Of a DNA stretch of 19,849 bases, positions 1-7,837 are shown piece after piece (the stretch's first letter is position 1; every line of letters begins with the position of its first letter). The notes beneath the pieces are model-generated. The model saw only the letters and a list, made by a program, of their open reading frames with translations. It did not search any database and was not told the origin of the DNA. This DNA is from an uncultured Pseudomonadota bacterium (GTDB lineage: Bacteria; Pseudomonadota; Gammaproteobacteria; Methylococcales; Methylomonadaceae), in contig CAJBJW010000159.1 in the NCBI GenBank assembly GCA_903953455.1, positions 1-19,849 on the forward strand, in the 5' to 3' direction. Position numbers and translations under genes: made by a program.

Positions 1-672
1 GATTTGCCCTGTTTTTGCCCATGCACCTTGCGCGTCATAATTATGCTGCAAATGCCGTTTTATCCATTGATTTAAAAGTACATTTCCAGGTCCCGTATCA
101 AACCCAATGACGGACTGATGTGTGTTGGCAGGTAAAAAAGTCACATTCGCAATACCGCCAATATTTACCACACAACGGGTTTCACATGGCGAGTGAAAAA
201 CCGCATGATGGAACGCAGGAACTAAAGGTGCACCTTGTCCGCCCGCAGCAACGTCACGCCGACGAAAATCCGCTACCGTGGTAATACGCGTGTTTTGGGC
301 AATGCAATTAGGATCGCCAATTTGCAGCGTAAAGGGAAATTGACCTAAAGGTGCGTGATACACAGTTTGACCATGACTGCCAATCGCTTCAATTTGCGAT
401 GGTGCTAGATTGGTTTTACACAATAACGTATTGACCGTTTGCGCAAATAAGCAGCCTAACGCGGTATCCATTTCACCAAACTCTTGCAGTGTCACTTGCG
501 CATTAGGTGCACTGAGTTGATGCAGTCGAAATTGAATTTCTTGAGAAAATGGCATATATTCAAAATCAATGACTTCCATTTTATCGTCAGTAAGATTGAC
601 CAATACCGCGTCAATCCCATCAAGACTCGTGCCTGACATTAAACCAATATAAAGCTCGAAATTCCCTATCAT
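1..672 (-). CDS. anmK: Anhydro-N-acetylmuramic acid kinase, 5' part (cut by left edge)
   Basis: Cytoplasmic kinase of peptidoglycan recycling: it hydrolyses and phosphorylates 1,6-anhydro-MurNAc to MurNAc-6-phosphate. I translated the minus strand from the ATG at 672 and it stays open for 224 codons to the edge. The family is about 370 residues, so roughly the last 145 are missing. Visible motifs are the N-terminal nucleotide-binding GLMSGTSLDG (10-19), GSHGQTVYH (98-106), TTVADFRRRD-VAAGGQGAPL (131-150), NIGGIANVT (170-178) and GFDTGPGN (190-197), where the catalytic Asp of characterised homologues is thought to lie. The start is fixed by an in-frame TAA 15 bases upstream of the ATG; no strong Shine-Dalgarno is visible. 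It is divergent from the metal-efflux operon. The identification is very secure; only the C-terminal part is unseen. Confidence 0.95.
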   Translation of the reverse strand, partial: MIGNFELYIGLMSGTSLDGIDAVLVNLTDDKMEVIDFEYMPFSQEIQFRLHQLSAPNAQVTLQEFGEMDTALGCLFAQTVNTLLCKTNLAPSQIEAIGSHGQTVYHAPLGQFPFTLQIGDPNCIAQNTRITTVADFRRRDVAAGGQGAPLVPAFHHAVFHSPCETRCVVNIGGIANVTFLPANTHQSVIGFDTGPGNVLLNQWIKRHLQHNYDAQGAWAKTGQI

Positions 673-747
673 TTCATTACCACGTTAATTTCACCCGAAA
701 TGTTTTTGTCATTTGCATTGTGCGCGTTTATCGCATAGCATTCATTT

Positions 748-1143
748 ATGATTTTATTGATTCGACTGCCCATTATTCTACTTTTAACACTGCTGCAATT
801 TGCCGCACCGTTAATTCATGCGCACACGTTTCACAATGACTGTTTTGAATCCTCTATTCATCTACCCGAATTTGAACAAGTCGATTCACTTCGTCAACAA
901 TCACCCTCCATCAGTAACGCCATACTTCAAAGCAGTAATATGGTGGTGATGAGTATCGGCATCAAAAACGACCTAAATAATCACCAATATACTACTGAAA
1001 ATAGTCTATTCGCCTTATTTTTCATGTTGATTATACTCAATCGACGTATTTTAATACGTTGCTTCATTAATCAAACAGAGCCCATTGCATCTAAACGCCT
1101 TCTCACTATTTTTGCTCCCCGCGCCCCACCTTCGTTTGTTTGA
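748..1143 (+). CDS. Small exported or membrane protein with HAH motif and RAPP C-terminus, heading the efflux operon
   Basis: 131-residue protein with no characterised function that I recognise. Residues 1-25 form a hydrophobic signal-like segment ending PLIHAH, then come His24, His26 and His29 and an IHLPEFE stretch (37-43). A second hydrophobic segment lies at about 86-98, followed by basic NRRILIR and an APRAPPSFV tail. From memory, small proteins with the layout 'APLxHAH ... HLPxxE ... PRAPP' occur directly upstream of CzcCBA-type operons in other gammaproteobacteria, a little like CzcI/DUF2946-type proteins. It lies 57 bases before the CzcC-like gene on the same strand, which suggests co-transcription. 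A role in periplasmic metal sensing or delivery is inference from the histidines and position. There is no clear Shine-Dalgarno before the ATG, so the start is less certain than the frame. Confidence 0.65.
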   Translation: MILLIRLPIILLLTLLQFAAPLIHAHTFHNDCFESSIHLPEFEQVDSLRQQSPSISNAILQSSNMVVMSIGIKNDLNNHQYTTENSLFALFFMLIILNRRILIRCFINQTEPIASKRLLTIFAPRAPPSFV

Positions 1144-1200
1144 TTATTAGTCACTGCGCGAGAAATATTTGCGCTATTTTAATCACACTGCGAGTTTTTT

Positions 1201-2460
1201 ATGTTTCCTGTTTTTTTCTTACGTATGAGCTTATTCACGCTCATTTCTATGCCATTAGTCAGTTTAGGTGCGGATAAGTTCCCGCATGTTGAGCATCACG
1301 ATCCCATTATTGTCGATTCGCAACTCTCACTTTCATCGCTAATCACGCTGACGCTTGAAAATCATCCTGATACACAATGGCTCAATTCACTCGAAGCAGA
1401 AACAGCGGCTATTAAACGACGTGGCGAAAGTTGGTCAGCAGGCGCATCTAATGCAGGTTTTCGCTATCAAGAAGCCACAAGTGGAACACTGCACTATTTT
1501 GACGGCACCATTGAGGTCCCATTATGGAATATTGGGCAACGTGACGCAAATCAACGTATTGGCACAACCGCTGAAAATAGCGCCATCACACAAACGGCAT
1601 TAACACATTGGCGCGTAGCCGGTTTAGTTCGCTCGGCTATTTGGGACATTGCCCTGCAAGAATTACGGCTACAGCAAGCCGAAATTGATATGCGTGCCGC
1701 GCAGCAATTAGCTAATGATATTACACGTCGCGTCCAAGCTGGCGATTTAGCGCAAACCGATGCGCTTTTAATTCAAACGGATGTGTTAAAAAAACGCTCT
1801 GCGTTAACGTTAGCTGAGGCGGAGGTGATGCACGCGAGAAAACGCTATACCTCAGTGACACAGTCTACCAAAATACCGGCGAATTATCATGAGTCATTAA
1901 GTCAAGTGAAAGAAATTGAATCATCCCATCCCGCTTTGCAAGCTATTCAAAACTTAATTGAACGCAAACAAGCCGAATTAGAAGCATTAAATTTAGTTGG
2001 CTCAGGGCAAACCACTGTCGCCATCGGTGTGAATAGTGATCGCCCAAGTAACCGCGATTCACGCAGTAATAATACAGAAAGTTTCAATGTTGGTGTCACC
2101 ATTCCTTTTGGTGGACAGGCGCATCTTGATCCCCAACTTGCCGCGCTAAATGTTGAGATTAACCAATTTCGTGCAAAACGAGATCAATTGTTTCGAGATT
2201 TAGAACAAAACCATCACGAAGCCGAACATAATTTAGAAATCAATGAAGCTGAATTAGCGGTTGCCAATGAATTAAACACGGTGGCTCAAAAACATTTAAC
2301 ACTCACTCAATTAAGTTTCAAAGTGGGCGAAATAGATTTAATTGATTTACTCAAAATTCAATCTCAAACACAACTTGCCGCACTTGCCGCCAAAGAGCGC
2401 GCTCTTGTTCAAGAAAGAGATTACGCATTATACAATCAAGCAGTTGGAGTGCTCCCATGA
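1201..2460 (+). CDS. CzcC-like outer-membrane efflux protein (TolC family)
   Basis: Outer-membrane channel of a tripartite heavy-metal efflux pump. The 419-residue product has a hydrophobic export signal (about 1-23, ending SLGAD) and then the long alpha-helical, Gln/Ala/Glu-rich repeats of the outer membrane efflux (OEP) family. Two similar halves are visible: one around LRLQQAEIDMRAAQQLANDI and one ending GEIDLIDLLKIQSQTQLAA, which is the typical GxxDLxDLL end of the second OEP repeat. Length matches CzcC/CusC-type proteins. The annotated start is the first ATG; a second ATG nine codons in would also leave a functional signal peptide. The stop overlaps the next start by four bases (ATGA), so translational coupling with the adaptor is likely. 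The function is clear, but the metal cannot be read from this subunit. Confidence 0.88.
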   Translation: MFPVFFLRMSLFTLISMPLVSLGADKFPHVEHHDPIIVDSQLSLSSLITLTLENHPDTQWLNSLEAETAAIKRRGESWSAGASNAGFRYQEATSGTLHYFDGTIEVPLWNIGQRDANQRIGTTAENSAITQTALTHWRVAGLVRSAIWDIALQELRLQQAEIDMRAAQQLANDITRRVQAGDLAQTDALLIQTDVLKKRSALTLAEAEVMHARKRYTSVTQSTKIPANYHESLSQVKEIESSHPALQAIQNLIERKQAELEALNLVGSGQTTVAIGVNSDRPSNRDSRSNNTESFNVGVTIPFGGQAHLDPQLAALNVEINQFRAKRDQLFRDLEQNHHEAEHNLEINEAELAVANELNTVAQKHLTLTQLSFKVGEIDLIDLLKIQSQTQLAALAAKERALVQERDYALYNQAVGVLP

Positions 2461-3545
2461 AAAAAATTATCTTTGCTTTGAGTCTTTTTGCCGTCGCTCA
2501 TCCCACTTTTTCAGCGGCGCAGACACAACAAACCATCCAACTGTCCGCCCAAAATATTGAAAGCTTAGGCATTGTGCAAGGAAAACTGATTCGTGCAACG
2601 CAAATCCCTGTGCTTTACGCCCCAGCAAAAGTGCTTATCCCAAATAATAATGAATACGTCGTCAGTGCCTCTCAAGCCGGCATTATTAATCAACTCAACG
2701 CCGCCACAGGTGATGTCGTTAAAAAAGGCGATATTCTCGCGCAAATAGATAGCCCGAATTTACTCTCTTTGCAAAGCAATTATTTAAAAGCGGCAAGCGC
2801 TCTGCAATTAGCCCATTCTGCATATCAACGAGATCAATCCCTTGCTCAAGATGGCATTATCGCAAAACGTCGTGTACAAGAAACGCAAAGCCAATTCAAT
2901 GCCGCTGAAATTGACATGAAAGAAGCGAAACGATTACTTGAAATTGCAGGTGGAAATACCCATTCACCCGAAAAATTAAATAGTAATTTAACCATACGCT
3001 CACCGATTTCAGGTGTTGTCATTGAACGCATGGCAGTAGTTGGAACACGAGTAGATATGTTAACGCCGCTTTATCGCGTTGCCAATCTGCAAACACTTTG
3101 GCTGGAAATTGCCATCCCACAAGAAGACATCGCCCAAATCAGCGTAGGCGATCAAGTCAGCATTGATAATACCCCCTTTACAGCTGAGATTAGCCTACTT
3201 GGACAAAGTGTAAATGTTGAAGATCAAACGATACTTGCGCGTGCAACTGTTAAAAACGTCCAAGGCGAAATTCGAGCAGGACAAAAATTAAATGTACAAA
3301 TCAAAAAACTCAGTAAGCAAATTGCATTTCGTGTTCCCAATTCAGGCGTCGCTCAAAATGACGGAAAAGCGTTTATTTTTATTCACAACGACACCGGCTT
3401 TACGATAACGCCCGTCACCATTATTAGCAAACAAGACGAAGAAACCATTATTAGTGGTCCGTTCAAAGGCGATGAAATCATTGCATTGAAAGGAACCGCA
3501 GTACTCAAAGCAAATTGGCTAGGCGTTGGGAGTGCTGAGCAATGA
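2457..3545 (+). CDS. CzcB-like periplasmic adaptor (RND membrane fusion protein)
   Basis: 362-residue periplasmic adaptor linking the inner-membrane pump to the outer-membrane channel. The N-terminus is a signal peptide (MKKIIFALSLFAVAHPTFSA). Next is a first lipoyl half-motif around VVSASQAGIINQLNAATGDVVKKGDILAQIDSP, a helical hairpin with SLQSNYLKAASALQ and RRVQETQSQFNAAEID, and a second lipoyl half around LTIRSPISGVVIERMAVVGTRVD. A beta-barrel region (LWLEIAIPQEDIAQISVGDQV) and a membrane-proximal domain close the protein. It lacks the His-rich N-terminal region of R. metallidurans CzcB and a CusB-like Met cluster, so the metal specificity is open. Four-base ATGA overlaps at both ends place it tightly inside the operon. 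Confidence 0.9.
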   Translation: MKKIIFALSLFAVAHPTFSAAQTQQTIQLSAQNIESLGIVQGKLIRATQIPVLYAPAKVLIPNNNEYVVSASQAGIINQLNAATGDVVKKGDILAQIDSPNLLSLQSNYLKAASALQLAHSAYQRDQSLAQDGIIAKRRVQETQSQFNAAEIDMKEAKRLLEIAGGNTHSPEKLNSNLTIRSPISGVVIERMAVVGTRVDMLTPLYRVANLQTLWLEIAIPQEDIAQISVGDQVSIDNTPFTAEISLLGQSVNVEDQTILARATVKNVQGEIRAGQKLNVQIKKLSKQIAFRVPNSGVAQNDGKAFIFIHNDTGFTITPVTIISKQDEETIISGPFKGDEIIALKGTAVLKANWLGVGSAEQ

Positions 3546-6500
3546 GAGGTTTAATTCGTTTTTCGCTCAGTCAACGCTTGCTCATGCTTGTATTGGTGGG
3601 CCTGCTTGGTGGCGTTGGATTTTATGCGTTTAAGCATTTAGCCATTGATGCGTTTCCCGAAGTGTCGCCCACGCAAGTCAAAATCATTGTCAAAGCGGCA
3701 GGAATGACACCTGAAGAAGTTGAGTCACGCATTACAGCGCCTATTGAAGTTGAATTGCTTGGCATTCCACATCAAAGTATGTTGCGCTCCATCGCTAAAT
3801 ACGCACTAACAGACATTACGATTGATTTTGAAGAAGGCACGGACATTTATTGGGCACGCCAACAAATTGCAGAGCGTCTTAATACGTTATGGGGAAATTT
3901 ACCTGCAGGGGTCGAAGGCGGTATTGCGCCCATGACTACACCACTTGGGGAATTATTTATGTTCTCTATTGATGGTGGCGATTTATCACTCATGCAACGC
4001 CGTGATTTACTCGACTGGGTCATTCGACCTGCGCTACGCACCGTTAAAGGTGTCGCGGATGTCAATGCCTTAGGGGGTTATGTCCGCAGTTTTGAAGTGA
4101 TGCCCGATAATATGAAAATGTCCGCTCGTGGCATGACCATTACGGATTTAATTCAAGCATTAGAAAAAAATAATCGCAACGATGGCGCGGGACGGATTAC
4201 TGAAGGAGAAGAAGCGCTTATTGTTCGAGCAGAAGGGCGTATTAAAACACTCGATGATGTTCGCAGCATTGTGGTTGATGCAAATGGTCATCAAGCTATT
4301 AAAGTTGGTGATGTCGCTCAAGTTAAAATTGGTGCGTTAACACGTTATGGCGCGGTGAGTAAAAATGGCGTTGATGAAGCGGTCACCGGTGTCGTTTTAA
4401 GCCTACGTGGTGCGAACGCAAGACAAACCGTGGAAGGTATTGAAGCCAAATTAGCTGAACTTGCGCCAAGTTTACCTCAAGGCGTTCATTTAGACGTATT
4501 TTACAATCGTGGACATTTAGTCAATCGAGCCGTTGAAACCGTTTTTCATGCATTAGGTGAAGCTATTTTCTTAGTGATGATTTTATTGCTTTTGTTTTTA
4601 GGAAGTTTACGCGCGGCTGTCGTGGTGGCGATTGTTTTACCGTTATCTGCGCTTTTTACCTTTATTCTAATGAACGAAATGGATATGTCCGCCAATTTGA
4701 TGAGTTTAGGCGGCCTTGCTATTGCTATTGGGATGTTAGTTGACGCCTCCGTTGTCGTGGTTGAAAATTTGATCACACATTTAACGAATGAAAAAACCGC
4801 ACAGCGTCTACCACGTTTGCACGTTATCTATCGCGCCACTGCAGAAGTTGCGAGTTCTGTCACATCGGGCATTTTAATTATTATTATCGTTTTCCTACCT
4901 TTGCTGACACTGCAAGGATTAGAAGGAAAATTATTCACGCCCGTTGCGCTGACGATTGTGTTTGCATTAAGCGGATCACTGATTTTGTCTCTCACCGTGA
5001 TTCCTGTTGCAGCGTCTTATTTACTCACAAAAGTCTCTCATGAGGAGCCTTGGCTGCCACGAAAACTTCAACAGATCTATAAACCTGCTCTGGCGTGGTG
5101 TCTTGATAATACCAAAAAAGTATTTACTGTTGTTGGAAGCCTACTTATGGTGACTTTTTTAGTCTTTGGTCAAATTGGCAGCACATTTATGCCTAATATG
5201 GATGAAGGCGATATTATTTTACAAATTGAGAAACTGCCATCCATTACTCTCGCTCAATCTATTATTTTGGATCAACAACTTCAAAAGAATTTACTTAAAA
5301 ATATACCCGAAATTGACTCTATTTTGGGGCGAGTCGGTTCGGATGAATTAGGCCTTGATCCTATGGGGCTCAATGAAACAGATACTTTTTTAGTTCTCAA
5401 ACCTGAAAAAGAATGGCTCGTCCACAATAAAACCGAATTGATTGAAAAAATTCGCACCGTCATGCAAAACACACCGGGCATTGGTTTTAGTTTTTCGCAG
5501 CCTATAGAAATGCGTGTATCTGAAATGTTAACGGGAACGCGTGGTGATTTAGCTGTTAAATTATTTGGCTCAGACTTAGCGGTATTAAATGAAAAAGCGA
5601 ACGAAATTGCCGCTGTATTGAAACAAATTCCAGGTTCAAGCGACGTCGTTGCAAAGCAAAATGACGGCATGAAGTTTTTACAAGTCAAAATTGACAAAAC
5701 CGCTGCAGGTCGCCTTGGTATTGATAGCGACACCATTGAAACGCTACTTCGCTCAGAAGTGGAAGGACTCAATTTAGGCATTGTGCAAGAAGGAATCCGT
5801 CGAACACCTTTGATTTTACGTGGCGATAGTAATAATGCCAATTTCGATAGCCTACAAATTACGTTACCCAATCATGGCGGACGTGTCCCTATTACGGAAA
5901 TTGCAAAAATTGAGCAAGTTGAAGGAGTTGTCTCAATTGGACGCGAAAAAGGACAACGATTTACGGTGGTTCGCAGCAATGTTGAAGGACGGGATTTGGT
6001 CGGTTTTGTAGAGGAAGCGCGTCGCAACGTAGCCGAAAAAGTGAAACTACCAACAGGCTACACCGTTCAATTTGGCGGGCAATTTGAAAATCAACAACGC
6101 GCCGCCGCGACACTGTCTATTGTCATTCCCATTTCCATTGGCTTGATCTTTCTGCTTTTATTTTCCACATTCGGCTCAGTGCGCCAAGCAGTGCTGGTAT
6201 TGTCAAATATTCCACTCGCTATGATTGGGGGTGTTTTTGCTCTGTGGGTATCGGGTGAATATTTATCTGTTCCTGCCTCAGTGGGATTTATTGCTCTTTT
6301 AGGGATTGCCGTTTTAAATGGTGTAGTCATGGTCAGCTATTTTAACCAACTGCTCGTCACCGGCATGGAAATTGGCAAAGTGGTCATGATTGGCTCTTCT
6401 CGTCGTTTGCGGCCTGTATTAATGACAGCAAGTATTGCGGCTTTTGGTTTGATTCCACTGCTTTTTGCAACAGGGCCTGGCTCAGAAATTCAACGCCCGT

Positions 6501-6601
6501 TAGCTGTTGTGGTGATTGGTGGTCTTGTGTCATCCACCTTTTTGACTTTATTTTTATTGCCGATTTTGTTTCGGTTATTTGGCCAGACAAAACAAAACTA
6601 A
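3542..6601 (+). CDS. CzcA-like RND metal efflux pump (HME family permease)
   Basis: 1019-residue inner-membrane proton/metal antiporter, the pump of the tripartite system. The family pattern is clear: an N-terminal TM helix followed by AIDAFPEVSPTQVKI, a first periplasmic loop with ITAPIEVELLGIP, then the TM2-TM6 block, a second large periplasmic loop starting FGQIGSTFMPNMDEGDI, and TM8-TM12 with VGFIALLGIAVLNGVVMVSY. TM4 reads GGLAIAIGMLVDASVVVVEN, with proton-relay Asp401 and Glu408. CzcA instead carries a DFG motif here, while CusA reads AIAVGAMVDAAIVMIEN. Of the three CusA copper-binding Met positions, only the one in SEMLTG appears kept by my eye alignment; the others read Ile and His. 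Membership of the metal RND class is secure, but the substrate metal is not. It starts inside the end of the adaptor gene. Confidence 0.92.
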   Translation: MRGLIRFSLSQRLLMLVLVGLLGGVGFYAFKHLAIDAFPEVSPTQVKIIVKAAGMTPEEVESRITAPIEVELLGIPHQSMLRSIAKYALTDITIDFEEGTDIYWARQQIAERLNTLWGNLPAGVEGGIAPMTTPLGELFMFSIDGGDLSLMQRRDLLDWVIRPALRTVKGVADVNALGGYVRSFEVMPDNMKMSARGMTITDLIQALEKNNRNDGAGRITEGEEALIVRAEGRIKTLDDVRSIVVDANGHQAIKVGDVAQVKIGALTRYGAVSKNGVDEAVTGVVLSLRGANARQTVEGIEAKLAELAPSLPQGVHLDVFYNRGHLVNRAVETVFHALGEAIFLVMILLLLFLGSLRAAVVVAIVLPLSALFTFILMNEMDMSANLMSLGGLAIAIGMLVDASVVVVENLITHLTNEKTAQRLPRLHVIYRATAEVASSVTSGILIIIIVFLPLLTLQGLEGKLFTPVALTIVFALSGSLILSLTVIPVAASYLLTKVSHEEPWLPRKLQQIYKPALAWCLDNTKKVFTVVGSLLMVTFLVFGQIGSTFMPNMDEGDIILQIEKLPSITLAQSIILDQQLQKNLLKNIPEIDSILGRVGSDELGLDPMGLNETDTFLVLKPEKEWLVHNKTELIEKIRTVMQNTPGIGFSFSQPIEMRVSEMLTGTRGDLAVKLFGSDLAVLNEKANEIAAVLKQIPGSSDVVAKQNDGMKFLQVKIDKTAAGRLGIDSDTIETLLRSEVEGLNLGIVQEGIRRTPLILRGDSNNANFDSLQITLPNHGGRVPITEIAKIEQVEGVVSIGREKGQRFTVVRSNVEGRDLVGFVEEARRNVAEKVKLPTGYTVQFGGQFENQQRAAATLSIVIPISIGLIFLLLFSTFGSVRQAVLVLSNIPLAMIGGVFALWVSGEYLSVPASVGFIALLGIAVLNGVVMVSYFNQLLVTGMEIGKVVMIGSSRRLRPVLMTASIAAFGLIPLLFATGPGSEIQRPLAVVVIGGLVSSTFLTLFLLPILFRLFGQTKQN

Positions 6602-6616
6602 CGGATAGGCAACAAT

Positions 6617-6919
6617 ATGAATAATGAATATTTAGTAACCCTTAACGTACCGCCTGCACTGGAAGAAATCATCGTCGATTGCCTGCTAATGCTTGAATGT
6701 GAAAAAGGTTTTAGTAGTCTTCCCGTTTTTGCACATCATCATGAAAACAAAGGTTTATCGCTTGCCGAGCAAGTAACAGGACGGCAAAAACGCCTGCAAT
6801 TTCAAATGCACGTCAATACACCCGATTTAGAAAAATTACTCACTCAGTTACGCGAAGATTTCACCGGTGCTGGGATTCAATATTGGGTGACGCCTATTTT
6901 GAGCCAGGGAGTTTTTTAG
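6617..6919 (+). CDS. DUF3240 family protein (PII/CutA-like), last gene of the efflux operon
   Basis: 100-residue cytoplasmic protein that I recognise as DUF3240. This family typically follows czcA genes, and I recall it being grouped with the GlnB/CutA-like ferredoxin folds. It has no signal peptide or TM segment. Visible features are an alternating beta-alpha-beta pattern (EYLVTLNVPPALEEIIVDCLL), Cys22 and Cys28, a His40-His41-His42-Glu43 cluster in the loop, GLSLAEQVTGRQKRLQF, and a C-terminal IQYWVTPI strand. The HHHE cluster is a plausible metal ligand set, but that is inference. It starts 15 bases after the pump stop, with AGG in front of the ATG, so it should be made from the same transcript. 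Possible roles are metal sensing for, or direct regulation of, the pump. No activity is known to me. Confidence 0.8.
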   Translation: MNNEYLVTLNVPPALEEIIVDCLLMLECEKGFSSLPVFAHHHENKGLSLAEQVTGRQKRLQFQMHVNTPDLEKLLTQLREDFTGAGIQYWVTPILSQGVF

Positions 6920-6927
6920 TTAATATC

Positions 6928-6955
6928 TAGGTGCGCATTACTTGATGCGCACCTA
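6928..6955. terminator. Perfect 11-bp hairpin between convergent genes (possible bidirectional terminator)
   Basis: TAGGTGCGCAT and its exact complement ATGCGCACCTA are separated by the 6-base loop TACTTG, nine bases after the DUF3240 stop. No T-run follows on either strand, so it is not a classic Rho-independent terminator. It may still stop or stabilise both the efflux mRNA and the convergent dehydrogenase mRNA. Confidence 0.55.
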
Positions 6956-7012
6956 AATCATCCATCTGCTTTATCCTTATTTATAAAGTAGTTAGATGAA
7001 TAGCCACCCTTT

Positions 7013-7708
7013 TTACCAAGGCAACACTTTTCCATCATAACGCTGAAATTCGCCAGTTTGTGCGAGCGTAAAATTTGCAATAGTGTCGCGCATCTGTGAC
7101 ACGCTTTGTGGAATTTCCATTGGTGCATTTGATCCACCCATATCCGTTTTTACCCAACCCGGATGCAAAATCAACACGGCAATATGTTTCGCTTGAAGTT
7201 CGATAGCAATCGATTTCATGGCCGCATTAAGTGCCGATTTACTTGAGCGATATAAAATACTGCCCCCACTGGTATTATCCGCAATACTGCCCATTAAACT
7301 ACTCATCGCGACAACCTTTTTTTGCTCACTACGCGCCACATGGGGCAAAAAAGTTTCGATCATTTTAACAGGCGCAAAAACGTTCGTTGACAAGGTATGT
7401 TGCCAAGCTTGGTAGTCTAAATTGCCAAATCGATGCGCTGCAGCATCGCCATAGACACCTGCATTATTGAGTAAAACATCAATGGAAATAGCGCTTAGCG
7501 TCACTGCAAGCTGCTCAATTTGTGAAAAATCCTCCATATCGAGCGCAAAAACCGAAACGTTTGTATGCTGCGCTGCGAGTTGATTAAGTTCAGTGGCGTT
7601 TTGCGGTTGACGACAACACGCAATCACCTGCCAATTATCCTGCGCATATTGTCTGCAAAAATCTAAACCTAACCCGCGATTTGCACCCGTAATCAACATT
7701 GTTGCCAT
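7013..7708 (-). CDS. Short-chain dehydrogenase/reductase (C-factor-like SDR)
   Basis: 231-residue cytoplasmic NAD(P)H-dependent oxidoreductase with a Rossmann fold. The cofactor motif TGANRGLG is near the N-terminus (TGxxxGxG), LLNNAG is the structural NNAG motif, the catalytic Ser is in VVAMSSLMGS, and the catalytic Tyr/Lys pair is in YRSSKSALN. The following HPGWVKTDMGG matches the usual PG segment. The frame is open further upstream, but the start at 7708 is preferred: GAGGAAA stands seven bases before it and the protein then begins directly with the Rossmann strand MATMLITGANRGLG. It resembles the CsgA/C-factor and carbonyl-reductase-like SDRs, and the substrate is unknown. It is convergent with the efflux operon, divergent from tgt, and probably monocistronic. 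Confidence 0.88.
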   Translation of the reverse strand: MATMLITGANRGLGLDFCRQYAQDNWQVIACCRQPQNATELNQLAAQHTNVSVFALDMEDFSQIEQLAVTLSAISIDVLLNNAGVYGDAAAHRFGNLDYQAWQHTLSTNVFAPVKMIETFLPHVARSEQKKVVAMSSLMGSIADNTSGGSILYRSSKSALNAAMKSIAIELQAKHIAVLILHPGWVKTDMGGSNAPMEIPQSVSQMRDTIANFTLAQTGEFQRYDGKVLPW

Positions 7709-7714
7709 GATAGA

Positions 7715-7721
7715 TTTCCTC
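7715..7721 (-). promoter_or_regulatory. Ribosome binding site fixing the SDR start
   Basis: GAGGAAA on the minus strand, seven to eight bases before the ATG at 7708. It decides against the longer upstream open frame, which would overlap the tgt leader. Confidence 0.75.
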
Positions 7722-7781
7722 AAAAAATAAAATAAAAAAGTAAAGTCGCCATGCACTATTTTACGGTGTTTTTTTTTGCCG

Positions 7782-7810
7782 TGTACATTCATGTAAAAAG
7801 ACTCGATAAT
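7782..7810 (+). promoter_or_regulatory. Candidate sigma-70 promoter of tgt with overlapping palindrome
   Basis: TGTACA (-35-like, 4 of 6) and GATAAT (-10-like, 5 of 6) are spaced by 17 bases and lie 27 bases before the tgt ATG. The 12-base palindrome TACAT-TC-ATGTA (7784-7795) overlaps the -35 element and could be an operator. This is a by-eye match only. Confidence 0.4.
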
Positions 7811-7837
7811 TCACTCTTTTTAATTTACAGAAGTGTT

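Noticed and set aside
1144..1200. Imperfect direct repeat CACTGCGCGAG ... CACTGCGAG before the CzcC-like gene
   Set aside because: Only 8-9 matching bases and no dyad symmetry like a MerR or CopR-type operator; likely chance.
5281..5871. 196-codon open frame on the minus strand inside the RND pump gene
   Set aside because: It lies wholly inside a highly conserved gene on the other strand, is Ser/Pro/Lys-rich with no recognisable domain and has no ribosome binding site; a shadow of the pump's codon pattern.
7709..7837. Open frames extending the SDR (to 7792) and Tgt (from 7751) so that they overlap head to head
   Set aside because: Good ribosome binding site and family alignment support the internal starts at 7708 (SDR) and alignment supports 7838 (Tgt); the extra N-termini are non-homologous, low-complexity sequence.
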